DNA of 64,000 bases from Mangrovitalea sediminis (GTDB lineage Bacteria > Pseudomonadota > Gammaproteobacteria > Pseudomonadales > Oleiphilaceae), in the NCBI RefSeq assembly GCF_002514725.1, contig NZ_NTLB01000002.1:162087-226086 (forward strand). Direction: 5' to 3'. Positions within the stretch are counted from its first letter, which is position 1. Each line of letters opens with the position of its first letter. Below are positions 29,989 through 38,726 of this stretch, one piece after another. The notes under the pieces are model-generated. The model searched no databases, was not told where the DNA came from, and saw nothing but the letters and a program-made list of their open reading frames with translations. Position numbers and translations under genes: made by a program.

Positions 29989-30149
29989 CCTGAGGGCCTG
30001 CCTTGGTCGATTGGAAATGATCACTGTAACGCTATCATCGAATGGGTTCGCCTGCCTTCATCATTTGTGAAAGGCGGCGGTGTGCAGTGTGCGCCCGGAG
30101 GACAATTCGTTTATCCTCCTGCCACCCTTGAAAAGAAGATGACTGTCCC

Positions 30150-30434
30150 ATGCGCATAAAGTCCTCGCTCCTGATTTACTGGTTTCTTCTGGTCGCTTTC
30201 AGTGTACTGGCCGGCTATGACCTGTCCCGCTGGAAAGTGGGTGGCATGGAAGGTCCGGGTTCCGCGTGGGGAGCGAGTCTGGCGGTTATCCTGATGTGGC
30301 CCCTGTTCAGTGCCTTCGTGCTGACGCTGGGGGCTTTTATTTCGCGAGGCGGGAATCTCAAGCCCAGGTGGCTGGCGCTGGTGTCCGTGGTGTTGGCGGG
30401 TGCCTGTGCGTATTTGGGGATTGGGTTGATCTGA
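30150..30434 (+). CDS. Small membrane protein of unknown function
   Basis: 94 residues with about three transmembrane segments (about 5-24, 44-66 and 74-93) and short loops. No family is recognised. The ribosome-binding site is weak. It stands alone, divergent from the GFA gene and convergent with the VIT1-like gene. Confidence 0.55.
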   Translation: MRIKSSLLIYWFLLVAFSVLAGYDLSRWKVGGMEGPGSAWGASLAVILMWPLFSAFVLTLGAFISRGGNLKPRWLALVSVVLAGACAYLGIGLI

Positions 30435-30527
30435 AGGGGCGGGTGCTCCTTTTTTGTGCGGATTTAGTGCGGACGTCTCAACCCGCGTAGGGCGCAATAA
30501 CCAACGGGCATTGCGCCGCCACGAGCA

Positions 30528-31217
30528 TCAGGCTGCCACCCCGAACAGCGCCCCCACGCCAGATGTCAGTGCCATCGCCAGGGCGCCCCAAAAGGTCACG
30601 CGTGAGGCAGCGACAATCACCGGTGCGCCGCCTGCTTTGGCCGATAGCGAGCCCAACAGTGCCAGAAACAGGAGCGAACAGCCTGAGACCGCCCACATGA
30701 GCGAGTTTGCTGGAAACAGGACGACCACCAGCAGCGGAAGAACGGCACCCACTGTAAAGGTAGCGGCGGAAGCCAGTGCCGCCTGAACGGGCCGGGCTGC
30801 CAGGGAATCGGAGATACCCAGTTCGTCACGGGCATGTGCACCCAGTGCATCATGCTTCATTAACTGGGTGGCCACGCTGGAGGCGAGTGCCGGATCCAGT
30901 CCGCGTTTGACATAGATTGCCGTGAGCTCCTTTTGCTCATAATCGGGATTGGCGATCAGTTCTTCTTTCTCCCGGGACAGATCGGCACGTTCGGTATCGG
31001 CCTGTGAGCTGACCGAAACATACTCGCCGGCCGCCATCGACATCGCGCCAGCGACAAGACCCGCGACGCCCGCAACCAGGATGTTCTGTGCATCGGCCCC
31101 CGCGGCAGCAACGCCCATCACAAGGCTCGCCGTGGAGACAATGCCGTCATTTGCCCCAAGAACAGCGGCGCGAAGCCATCCGATGCGTTGTGTCTTATGT
31201 CTTTCGGGATGCTTCAT
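30528..31217 (-). CDS. VIT1/CCC1 family transporter
   Basis: 229 residues. 'LRAAVLGANDGIVSTASLVMGVAAAGA' and 'AGAMSMAAGEYVSVSSQADTERADL' are signature segments of the CCC1/VIT1 family (DUF125), which moves Fe2+ or Mn2+ across membranes. A cytoplasmic helical segment (about 80-135) with many Glu lies between two TM pairs, as in plant VIT1. AAGGAAGG precedes the start. Confidence 0.92.
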   Translation of the reverse strand: MKHPERHKTQRIGWLRAAVLGANDGIVSTASLVMGVAAAGADAQNILVAGVAGLVAGAMSMAAGEYVSVSSQADTERADLSREKEELIANPDYEQKELTAIYVKRGLDPALASSVATQLMKHDALGAHARDELGISDSLAARPVQAALASAATFTVGAVLPLLVVVLFPANSLMWAVSGCSLLFLALLGSLSAKAGGAPVIVAASRVTFWGALAMALTSGVGALFGVAA

Positions 31218-31267
31218 GGGGCCTTCCTTGTTGTGCTGGGTTGGTGGGAGCAGGCATTGCTCTGGCG

Positions 31268-31726
31268 TTATTTAAGGAACACGGCCAGGTGCTCGGCGAT
31301 GCAGGCGGGCCTGTCCTGGCCTTCTATCTCAATGTGGGTTTCAAAGGTGGCTCGTACGCCCTGGTCTCCCTGGGGTTCCACCGCCGTCAGTGTTACTCGT
31401 GTTCGAATGTTGGCACCGCTGGGGACCGGGGCAGTGAAGCGGACCCGGTTCATGCCATAGTTGATGGTGGCGCTGATATTGTCCAGGGCGAAAATCTGCT
31501 GGTTCAGGTAAGGCAGCATGGACAGGGTGAGGAAACCATGGGCGATGGTGGTGCCGAAGGGCGACTGCTGTTTGGCACGGGCCTGGTCCAGGTGGATCCA
31601 TTGATGGTCGTCGGTGGCGTCGGCGAAGGCCTGGATGCGGGCCTGGTCGATGTTCAGCCAGGGGCTGGTGCCCAGTTCCTGGCCGATGAGGCTGTGAAGA
31701 GCCTCTATGCCGGCAATACGTTGCAT
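31268..31726 (-). CDS. MaoC-like (R)-specific enoyl-CoA hydratase
   Basis: 152 residues with a hot-dog fold. 'FADATDDHQWIHLDQARAKQQSPFGTTIAHGFLTLSML' carries the Asp and His of the MaoC hydratase motif (D-x4-H). Such enzymes hydrate trans-2-enoyl-CoA, here probably alongside the beta-oxidation genes. It is divergent from the fadB-like operon and shares its 220-bp regulatory region, including the three-half-site operator. GGAGG lies 8 nt before the ATG. Confidence 0.9.
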   Translation of the reverse strand: MQRIAGIEALHSLIGQELGTSPWLNIDQARIQAFADATDDHQWIHLDQARAKQQSPFGTTIAHGFLTLSMLPYLNQQIFALDNISATINYGMNRVRFTAPVPSGANIRTRVTLTAVEPQGDQGVRATFETHIEIEGQDRPACIAEHLAVFLK

Positions 31727-31756
31727 GGTCGGAACCTCCGCGTTATTGTGCTTATT

Positions 31757-31783
31757 GTTTCGCTAGTCGGAATTGCATTTCGA
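31757..31783. promoter_or_regulatory. Three-half-site IclR-type operator, copy 1
   Basis: Half-sites GTTTCGC (31757-31763), inverted ATTCCGA read on the other strand (31767-31773) and ATTTCGA (31777-31783) start exactly 10 bp apart. This is the palindrome-plus-direct-repeat arrangement described for PcaU-type IclR regulators. It ends 5 bp before the -35 box of the fadB-like operon, a good place for an activator. Confidence 0.7.
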
Positions 31784-31788
31784 AAAAA

Positions 31789-31816
31789 TTGCCTGCTTAC
31801 TTTTTTACTTTATACT
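31789..31816 (+). promoter_or_regulatory. Promoter of the fadB-like operon
   Basis: TTGCCT (31789-31794) and TATACT (31811-31816) are 16 bp apart. Transcription would begin near 31823, about 125 nt before the first gene. The weak -35 next to an operator suggests activator dependence. Confidence 0.6.
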
Positions 31817-31947
31817 GGGGTCCTCCGCAAGTTGGGGTGCGATAATCCGTCATTCGGATCTGATTGACGTTTTCCGGGGTTATCGCCTGTTCGTCGTTCA
31901 CGGGCCCCGTCCTGATGCCTGAGAGGGTCTTGTTTATGGGAGGAGTT

Positions 31948-34035
31948 ATGACGCAAGTTGTCCGTTACGAATGCCGCGACGGTATCGGTGTAATTACCGT
32001 CGACTACCCACCAGTCAACGCACTCGGCGCAGCTGTCCGTTCGGGGTTGCTGGCCGCGCTGGAGCAGGGACTCCAGGATGCCGATGCCAGGGCACTGGTC
32101 GTGACCGGCGACGGCCGTACCTTTCCCGCCGGGGCCGATATCCGTGAATTCGGCAAACCGCCGGTCGAACCCTTCCTGCCGGATGTGATCAACGCCTATG
32201 AAAGTGCCGGCAAGCTGACCGTCGCGGCGATCCATGGCACGGCGTTAGGCGGCGGTATGGAAGTGGCACTGGGATGTGATTACCGGGTGGCGCTCGATTC
32301 GGCCAAGGTCGGTCTGCCGGAAGTGAAACTGGGCCTGTTGCCCGGCGCCGGCGGCACCCAGCGCCTGCCGCGTCTGATCGGTGCCGATGCGGCACTGCCG
32401 ATCATTGCCGAGGGCAACCCGGTTCCGGCCGCCAAGGCCAAAGCGTTGGGGCTGGTCGATGAGGTGGTCAGTGGCGATCTGGTTGCAGGCGCCGTTGCCT
32501 TCGCCCGCAAGCTGGTCGAATCCAACGCGCCGCAGCGTCCGCTGCGAGAGCAAGCGGTCAAACTCGATAACCCCAACCTGTTTGCAGAATACGAGAAGAG
32601 TATTGCCCGCAAACAGCGAGGCTTCCTGTCGCCGTTCCGCTGTATCGAGGCGGTGCGTGCTGCCACCGAGCTGCCGTTCGATGAAGGCATGAAAAGGGAG
32701 CGGGCGCTGTTTATGGAGCTGATGCAGTCCTCCGAATCCCGCGCCCAGCGGCATGTGTTCTTCGCCGAGCGCGAAGTCGCCAAGGTGCCGGGCATTGCCA
32801 AGGATACGCCCCGGCGTGACATCAATACCGTCGCTGTGATCGGGGCGGGCACCATGGGTGGCGGCATCGCCATGAATTTCGCCAACGCCGGTATCCCGGT
32901 GCGGCTGCTGGAAGTGAAGCAGGATGCCCTGGACCGCGGCCTGGCGGTCATCCGCCGCAACTACGAGAACACCGCCAGGAAGGGGCGCCTTACTCAGGAC
33001 GATGTGGAAAAACGCATGAGCCTGATCCAGCCGACCCTGTCTTACGATGATCTGGGCAGCGTTGATCTGGTGATCGAGGCTGTGTTCGAAACCATGGACA
33101 TCAAGAAAGCGGTGTTCAAGGAACTGGACCGCGTCTGCAAGCCGGGCGCCATCCTCGCCACCAATACCTCGACCCTCGACGTCAACGAAATCGCCGCTAT
33201 AACCAGCCGTCCCCAGGACGTTATGGGCATGCACTTCTTCAGTCCTGCCAATGTCATGAAACTGCTGGAAAACGTGCGCGGCGAGAAGACCGCCGACGAT
33301 GTGGTTGCCACCGTCATGGACCTGTCCAAACGCATCGGCAAGGTCGGCGTCTGTGTCGGCGTGTGCCACGGTTTCGTCGGCAACCGCATGCTGCACAAGC
33401 GTCAGCATGAAGCCATCGCCCTGGTGGAAGAGGGCGCCAGCCCAGAACAGGTGGACAAGGTCATCTACGACTTCGGTCTGCCCATGGGCCCCTTCGCCAT
33501 GTCCGACCTGGCCGGTCTCGACGTCGGTTACCGTATCCGCGAAGAGTTGCGCAAAGCCGGAGATCCGGAAGCCCAGGCGCTGAGCTGGGTCGACAAGCTG
33601 GCCGCCAAAGGCCGTTATGGCCAGAAGACCGGCGCCGGTGTCTTCCGTTACGAAGAGGGCGACCGCACGCCGCGCCCTGATCCGGAAGTGGCTGAGCTGA
33701 TCGCCGAGCACCGTCGCGAGAAAGGCATTACGCCGCGGGAAGTGACCGATCAGGAAATCCTCGAGCGCTGTCTGTACGTGATGGTCAACGAAGGCGCCAA
33801 GATCCTGGAAGAAGGCATTGCGGCGCGGCCATTGGATGTCGACGTGGTCTGGATCTATGGCTACGGCTTCCCTGTCTATCGTGGCGGCCCCATGTTCTGG
33901 GCCGATCACGTCGGCGTGAAGACGATTTATGACAAGGTTGTGGAGTTCCAGAAGCGGCTGGGCGACAGCAACTGGAAACCGGCACCGTTGCTCAAGCAGT
34001 TGGCGGAAGCCGGTAAAGGGTTTTATGCCGGTTAA
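31948..34035 (+). CDS. Bifunctional enoyl-CoA hydratase/3-hydroxyacyl-CoA dehydrogenase (PimF/FadB-like)
   Basis: 695 residues. The N-terminal crotonase part (about 1-190) shows 'AIHGTALGGGMEVALGCDYR' and 'LPEVKLGLLPGAGGTQ', with both catalytic-type Glu. The middle Rossmann domain starts at about 295 ('VAVIGAGTMGGGIAMNFANAG'), the catalytic His is in 'GMHFFSPANVMKLLE', and a 3HCDH C-terminal domain follows. It catalyses hydration and NAD-linked oxidation steps of beta-oxidation. ATG 31948 has GGAGGAG just upstream; the longer frame from 31864 lacks one. The set hydratase/dehydrogenase, thiolase and two acyl-CoA dehydrogenases matches the pimFBCD dicarboxylate operon. Confidence 0.93.
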   Translation: MTQVVRYECRDGIGVITVDYPPVNALGAAVRSGLLAALEQGLQDADARALVVTGDGRTFPAGADIREFGKPPVEPFLPDVINAYESAGKLTVAAIHGTALGGGMEVALGCDYRVALDSAKVGLPEVKLGLLPGAGGTQRLPRLIGADAALPIIAEGNPVPAAKAKALGLVDEVVSGDLVAGAVAFARKLVESNAPQRPLREQAVKLDNPNLFAEYEKSIARKQRGFLSPFRCIEAVRAATELPFDEGMKRERALFMELMQSSESRAQRHVFFAEREVAKVPGIAKDTPRRDINTVAVIGAGTMGGGIAMNFANAGIPVRLLEVKQDALDRGLAVIRRNYENTARKGRLTQDDVEKRMSLIQPTLSYDDLGSVDLVIEAVFETMDIKKAVFKELDRVCKPGAILATNTSTLDVNEIAAITSRPQDVMGMHFFSPANVMKLLENVRGEKTADDVVATVMDLSKRIGKVGVCVGVCHGFVGNRMLHKRQHEAIALVEEGASPEQVDKVIYDFGLPMGPFAMSDLAGLDVGYRIREELRKAGDPEAQALSWVDKLAAKGRYGQKTGAGVFRYEEGDRTPRPDPEVAELIAEHRREKGITPREVTDQEILERCLYVMVNEGAKILEEGIAARPLDVDVVWIYGYGFPVYRGGPMFWADHVGVKTIYDKVVEFQKRLGDSNWKPAPLLKQLAEAGKGFYAG

Positions 34036-34066
34036 GGGTAGTCGGAAAGCGTATTGAGCTGGGCTT

Positions 34067-34110
34067 TCCCCCCTCTCCCCCGGCCCCTCTCCCACAAGGG
34101 GAGAGGGGAA
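34067..34110. repeat. C-rich REP-like palindromic repeat
   Basis: CCCCTCTCCC (34084-34093) pairs with GGGAGAGGGG (34099-34108) across a short loop, preceded by another C-rich CCCCTCTCCCCC block. Similar CCCTCTCCC/GGGAGAGGG elements are dispersed many times in proteobacterial genomes. Here it sits inside an operon, between the fadB-like gene and the thiolase gene, and may trim or stabilise the mRNA. Confidence 0.6.
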
Positions 34111-34143
34111 ATGGCATTTCACGATAGATTCAGGAGACTCATC

Positions 34144-35325
34144 ATGAGCGAAGCAGTCATCGTTTCCACCGCACGCACGGGTATCGGCAAAGCCTTCCGT
34201 GGTGCCCTGAACCAGACCCATGGCGCGACCATGGGTGGTTATGTCATCGCTGAGGCGGTGCGCCGTGCCGGTGTCGACCCGGCTGAAATCGAGGATGTGA
34301 TCCTGGGCTGTGGCCTGCCGGAAGGCGCCACCGGCCACAACATTGCCCGTCAGGCGGCGTTGCGCGCCGGTCTGCCTGTCACCGCCAGCGGCACCACGAT
34401 CAACCGCTTCTGCAGCTCCGGTCTGCAGGCGATTGCGGTGGCGGCCCAGCGGGTGATCGTCGACAAGGTTCCAGTGGCTATCGCTGGCGGTCTGGAGTCG
34501 ATCAGCCTGACCCAGGCCAACCTGAATCCGACGTTCCACCATGAGGACTGGCTGCTGAAGCACAAGCCGGAACTGTATCTGCCGATGATCGACACGGCCG
34601 ACATCGTGGCCGGCCGCTACGGCGTCAGCCGGGAAGCGCAGGACCAGTATGCCCTGCAAAGCCAGCAGCGCACGGCGGCAGCGCAGGAGAAAGGCCTCTT
34701 CGACGATGAGATCGTGCCGTTCGAAACGACGATGCTGACGAAGAACAAGGAGACCGGCGAAACCGCGCAGGTGGCCGTGACCCTTTCTCACGACGAATGT
34801 AATCGCCCAGGCACGACGCTGGACGGTCTGAGCCAGTTGCAGCCGGTCCGTGGAGAAGGTCAGTTCATCACAGCCGGCAATGCCAGCCAGCTCTCTGATG
34901 GCGCCAGCGCCTGTGTGGTAATGGACAGCAAGCTCGCCGAGCAGCGTGGCCTGCAGCCGCTGGGTATCTTCCGCGGTTTCGCCGTGGCGGGGTGCGAACC
35001 GGACGAAATGGGGATCGGTCCGGTCTTTGCCGTGCCGCGCCTGCTGGAGCGTGCTGGTCTGAAGATGGATGACATCGGCCTCTGGGAGCTCAATGAAGCC
35101 TTCGCTTCCCAGGTGCTCTACTGCCGCGACCGCCTTGGCATTCCGGACGAGCGACTGAACGTCAACGGCGGGTCCATTTCCATCGGCCATCCGTATGGAA
35201 TGACGGGAGCCCGTATGACCGGGCATGCCCTGATCGAGGGCAAGCGCCGTGGTGTTCGTTACGTGGTCATCACCATGTGTATCGGTGGCGGCATGGGTGC
35301 TGCCGGTTTGTTCGAGGTGGCCTGA
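34144..35325 (+). CDS. Acetyl-CoA C-acyltransferase (thiolase, PimB-like)
   Basis: 393 residues. The acyl-accepting Cys is in '[16 protein letters not shown]', the His is in '[16 protein letters not shown]', and the second Cys is in '[13 protein letters not shown]'; '[10 protein letters not shown]' is also conserved. It performs the thiolytic step of beta-oxidation, releasing acetyl-CoA. AGGAG stands before ATG 34144; the longer open frame runs through the C-rich repeat and is not credible. It is the second gene of the pimFBCD-like operon. Confidence 0.93.
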   Translation: MSEAVIVSTARTGIGKAFRGALNQTHGATMGGYVIAEAVRRAGVDPAEIEDVILGCGLPEGATGHNIARQAALRAGLPVTASGTTINRFCSSGLQAIAVAAQRVIVDKVPVAIAGGLESISLTQANLNPTFHHEDWLLKHKPELYLPMIDTADIVAGRYGVSREAQDQYALQSQQRTAAAQEKGLFDDEIVPFETTMLTKNKETGETAQVAVTLSHDECNRPGTTLDGLSQLQPVRGEGQFITAGNASQLSDGASACVVMDSKLAEQRGLQPLGIFRGFAVAGCEPDEMGIGPVFAVPRLLERAGLKMDDIGLWELNEAFASQVLYCRDRLGIPDERLNVNGGSISIGHPYGMTGARMTGHALIEGKRRGVRYVVITMCIGGGMGAAGLFEVA

Positions 35326-35375
35326 GGGCCGCCGTCGTCCGCCCGTCGCGGTTACTGACTGACGAGGAGAATCCG

Positions 35376-36572
35376 ATGGATCTGCATTACACCGCCGAAG
35401 AGCAGGCCTTCCGCGAGGAAGTGCGTGCCTTCATGCGCGACAAGTTGCCTGGAACCATTGCCGCCAAGGTTGCTGCCGGCCAGCGTCTGGATAAAGACGA
35501 TATGGTGAACTGGCACAAGGCCCTTAACAGCCGTGGCTGGCTTGCCCAGCATTGGCCCGAAGAGTACGGCGGCACCGGCTGGAGCCCCGTGCAGCGGCAT
35601 ATCTTCGAGGAGGAGGCCGCCGCGGCCAATGCCCCGCCCATCATTCCCTTTGGGGTCAACATGGTGGCGCCGGTGATCCTGCGTTTCGGTACCGAGGAGC
35701 AGAAGCAGTATTACCTGCCGCGCATCCTCAATAGCGACGACTGGTGGTGTCAGGGCTACTCCGAGCCGGGGTCCGGTTCTGACCTGGCGTCACTCAAGAC
35801 CCGCGCGGTGCGCGACGGCGACGACTATATCGTCAACGGGCAGAAGACCTGGACCACTCTGGGCCAGTTCGCCGACATGATCTTCTGCCTGGTGCGAACC
35901 GATACCACCGTGAAGCAGCAGGAGGGCATTACCTTCCTGCTGATCGATATGAAGACGCCGGGCATTACCGTGCGACCGATTATCACGCTCGACGGTGAGC
36001 ACGAGGTGAACGAGGTCTTCTTCGAAGACGTTCGTGTGCCGGTGGCCAACCGGGTCGGCGAGGAAGGGCAGGGCTGGACCTGTGCCAAGTACCTGTTGAC
36101 GTTCGAGCGCACGGGTATTGCCGGCGTCGGTCATGCCAAGGAGGCCTTGCGCCACCTGAAGTACGTGGCGGGCAAGCAGCTCAAGAACGGTCGCCCGCTG
36201 ATTGAAGATCCCCTGTTCCGGGCCCGTATCGCCAATGTCGAAATCGACCTGATGGCGCTGGAAATCACCAACCTTCGGGTGGTCGCGGCAGCCCAGAACG
36301 GCGGTGTCCCCGGTCCCGAAAGCTCCATGCTGAAGATCAAGGGCACCGTCGTGCGCCAGGAAATCACCGACCTGCTGCGCCGGGCGCTGGGTCCCTATGC
36401 CTTACCCTTTGTTTCCGAAGCGCTGGATGCCGGTTCCGGGGTCGAGCCGGTGGGTCCTGACTACGGGGCCGCCCTGGCTGCCGACTACTTCAATCGCCGC
36501 AAGCTGTCGATCTACGGTGGTTCCAACGAAATCCAGAAAAACATCATCTCGAAGATGATTCTCGGACTTTAG
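35376..36572 (+). CDS. Acyl-CoA dehydrogenase, large-subunit type (PimC-like)
   Basis: 398 residues with the acyl-CoA dehydrogenase domains in order. FAD/substrate motifs are 'CQGYSEPGSGSDLASLKTRA' and 'KTWTTLGQFADMIF'. Near the C terminus is 'SIYGGSNEIQKNIISKMILGL', where the common catalytic YEGT position is YGGS, so the base must lie elsewhere as in some subfamilies. Pairing with the next, shorter dehydrogenase resembles the large/small pimeloyl-CoA dehydrogenase of dicarboxylate degradation. GAGGAG precedes ATG 35376; the frame opening at 35277 overlaps the thiolase gene. Confidence 0.9.
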   Translation: MDLHYTAEEQAFREEVRAFMRDKLPGTIAAKVAAGQRLDKDDMVNWHKALNSRGWLAQHWPEEYGGTGWSPVQRHIFEEEAAAANAPPIIPFGVNMVAPVILRFGTEEQKQYYLPRILNSDDWWCQGYSEPGSGSDLASLKTRAVRDGDDYIVNGQKTWTTLGQFADMIFCLVRTDTTVKQQEGITFLLIDMKTPGITVRPIITLDGEHEVNEVFFEDVRVPVANRVGEEGQGWTCAKYLLTFERTGIAGVGHAKEALRHLKYVAGKQLKNGRPLIEDPLFRARIANVEIDLMALEITNLRVVAAAQNGGVPGPESSMLKIKGTVVRQEITDLLRRALGPYALPFVSEALDAGSGVEPVGPDYGAALAADYFNRRKLSIYGGSNEIQKNIISKMILGL

Positions 36573-36582
36573 GAGGCAGGGC

Positions 36583-37722
36583 ATGGACTTTTCACTGACT
36601 GACGAACAGCGCATGCTCCAGGATACGGCCGACCGCCTGGTCCGTGAGCAATACACGTTCGAGGAGCGCCAGAAACTGCTCGACAGCGAGCAGGGCTTTA
36701 GCGCGGAAATGTGGCGCCAATATGCCAACCTGGGGCTGCTGGGTGTGCCTTTTTCCGAGGCCAGCGGCGGTTTCGGCGGTGGCGGTGTGGAGCTGATGCT
36801 GATCTCCCAGGCATTTGGCCGTGGCCTGATCCTCGAGCCCTACCTGGCAACGGTGGTCCTGGCGGGCGGCTTGCTGGACGCTGCGGGTACCGAGGCGCAG
36901 AAAGCCGAATACGTCGAACGCATCATCGGTGGTGACCTGATCGCCAGTTTCGCCCATAGTGAGCCGACGTCGGGCTACGCGTTATCCCAGGTCGAAACCC
37001 GTGCGGAAAAGCAGGGCGACGGTTACCGGCTGACCGGCCGCAAGGCCGTGGTTCCCCATGGCGACAGCGCCGAATGGCTTATCGTCTCTGCCCGCATCTC
37101 AGGGGATACTGGCGCCGAGGACGGCATTGGCCTGTTCCTGGTGGATGCGGCGGCCAAGGGCGTTACGCGGCGCGGTTACCCCACCATCGACGGCTTGCGT
37201 GCCGCCGAAATAGCGCTGGATGCTGTCGAGGTTCCCGGCACAGCATGCCTGGGTGAGCCCGGCCAGGGCTATGCGTTGATCGAACAGGCGGTGGGTCGTG
37301 CTATCGTGGCGTTGTGTGCCGAAGCGGTCGGTGCCATGGAAGTGGCCTGCGACCTCACGCTGGACTATCTCAAGCAGCGCAAGCAGTTCGGTGTGCCCAT
37401 CGGTAAGTTCCAGGCGCTACAGCACCGTATGGTGGATATGCGCATCGAGCTGGAGCAGGCGCGCTCCATGGCCATCCTGGCGGCCAGCAGTCTGGATGCC
37501 GGGCGCGAGGAGCGGGAGCGGGTCCTCAGTGCGGCCAAGTGCCTGATCGGCAAGGCCGGCAGGCACGTGGCGGAAGAGGCTATTCAGTTGCATGGCGGTA
37601 TCGGTATGACCTGGGAATACAGTCTGCCGCATTATGCCAAGCGGCTGGTGATGATCGATCATCAACTGGGCGATGTCGATTTCCATCTGGAACGTTTCAG
37701 CGACCTGATGGAGACGGCCTGA
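36583..37722 (+). CDS. Acyl-CoA dehydrogenase, small-subunit type (PimD-like)
   Basis: 379 residues. 'MDFSLTDEQRMLQDTADRLVREQYTFEERQKLL' and 'IQLHGGIGMTWEYSLPHYAKRLVMID' are typical of the small partner in two-subunit acyl-CoA dehydrogenases. It starts 10 nt after the large subunit with AGGAGG, so the two are co-translated. The pair likely makes an unsaturated CoA ester from a dicarboxyl-CoA or related substrate and passes electrons to ETF. The substrate is an inference. Confidence 0.9.
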   Translation: MDFSLTDEQRMLQDTADRLVREQYTFEERQKLLDSEQGFSAEMWRQYANLGLLGVPFSEASGGFGGGGVELMLISQAFGRGLILEPYLATVVLAGGLLDAAGTEAQKAEYVERIIGGDLIASFAHSEPTSGYALSQVETRAEKQGDGYRLTGRKAVVPHGDSAEWLIVSARISGDTGAEDGIGLFLVDAAAKGVTRRGYPTIDGLRAAEIALDAVEVPGTACLGEPGQGYALIEQAVGRAIVALCAEAVGAMEVACDLTLDYLKQRKQFGVPIGKFQALQHRMVDMRIELEQARSMAILAASSLDAGREERERVLSAAKCLIGKAGRHVAEEAIQLHGGIGMTWEYSLPHYAKRLVMIDHQLGDVDFHLERFSDLMETA

Positions 37723-37758
37723 GTTCGCCCTGTTCAACAGGTTAAAGAGGTAAACAGG

Positions 37759-38697
37759 ATGCAACAACCGAGTGTGCTGGTGGTGGGGGCGGGAGCTGTC
37801 GGCGGTTTTTATGGCGCCATACTGCATCGCGCCGGAGCCGCCGTGTCCGTGGTCAGTCGTTCCGACTATGACCGCATCGTCAGTGACGGTATCCGGGTCG
37901 ACAGCACACTTGGCGATTTGTCCTACCGGCCGGGTGCGGTTTATCGTCAGGCCGACGATTGCCCACAGCCGCCGGATTACCTGCTGTTGACCGTCAAGGT
38001 GGTGGACGGTCTTGACCGTGCGGCCCTGATCCGGGGGGCTGTCGGACCCGGGACGACGATCGTGATGATCGAGAACGGGATCGATATCGAGCCGGAGATC
38101 GCAGCGGCCTTTCCTTCCAACCCACTTATCAGCGCGCTGGCCTTTGTCGCCGTAACGCGGATCGCACCGGCACACCTGGAGCACAAGGCCTACGGGCATC
38201 TGGTGCTGGGCGACTACCCGCTGGGTGCTGGCGAGGGCGTACAGCAGTTCGCGGCGATGCTGGACAAGGGTGGCGTATCCGGGAAGGTGCGTGACAACGT
38301 GCTGCGTGAGCGCTGGCGTAAGTGCGTCTGGAACGTGGCATTTAATCCGACCTCGGTCCTCGCCGGTGGCGCGGATACCCAGACCATGCTCAATGCGCCG
38401 GGTAGCGAGGCCTTTATCCGCTCTCTGATGGAGGAGGTCTGTCTGGTGGCGGCGGCTGAAGGCCAGGCTCTGGACCTGAGTCTGATCGACGGTATTCTGG
38501 AGCAGACTCGGCAGATGCCGCCCTACAAGAACAGTATGGCGGAAGACTTCCTGCATCACCGGCCCATGGAAGTGGAAGCCATCCTCGGCAATGTGGTGCG
38601 ATTGGCCAGAAAGCATGATGTGGCCGTTCCGCACCTGTCTTCGATTTATGCCCTGATCGGCATGCTGCTGGCCAACCGGGAAGCGCCCCGCGCCTGA
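37759..38697 (+). CDS. 2-dehydropantoate 2-reductase family protein (PanE-like)
   Basis: 312 residues. N-terminal NADP-binding motif 'VLVVGAGAVGGFYGAILHRAGA' and C-terminal ApbA/PanE domain with 'VWNVAFNPTSVLAGG' and 'SMAEDFLHHRPMEVEAI', including the family's conserved Lys/Asn/Glu pattern. True PanE makes pantoate, a CoA precursor. As last gene of a CoA-ester operon it could raise CoA supply or reduce a different 2-oxo acid; paralogues often have other substrates. The AGAGG site is 12 nt upstream. Confidence 0.83.
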   Translation: MQQPSVLVVGAGAVGGFYGAILHRAGAAVSVVSRSDYDRIVSDGIRVDSTLGDLSYRPGAVYRQADDCPQPPDYLLLTVKVVDGLDRAALIRGAVGPGTTIVMIENGIDIEPEIAAAFPSNPLISALAFVAVTRIAPAHLEHKAYGHLVLGDYPLGAGEGVQQFAAMLDKGGVSGKVRDNVLRERWRKCVWNVAFNPTSVLAGGADTQTMLNAPGSEAFIRSLMEEVCLVAAAEGQALDLSLIDGILEQTRQMPPYKNSMAEDFLHHRPMEVEAILGNVVRLARKHDVAVPHLSSIYALIGMLLANREAPRA

Positions 38698-38726
38698 GCG
38701 GAGCGCCTCCGTCTGTCACTCCGCGT

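Noticed and set aside
32245..35226. 993-codon open frame on the minus strand
   Set aside because: Lies fully antisense to the fadB-like gene and most of the thiolase gene, and crosses the REP-like repeat. It has no ribosome-binding site or domain.
37417..38634. 405-codon open frame on the minus strand
   Set aside because: Antisense to the acyl-CoA dehydrogenase and PanE-like genes; low-complexity His/Gln-rich translation typical of shadow frames.
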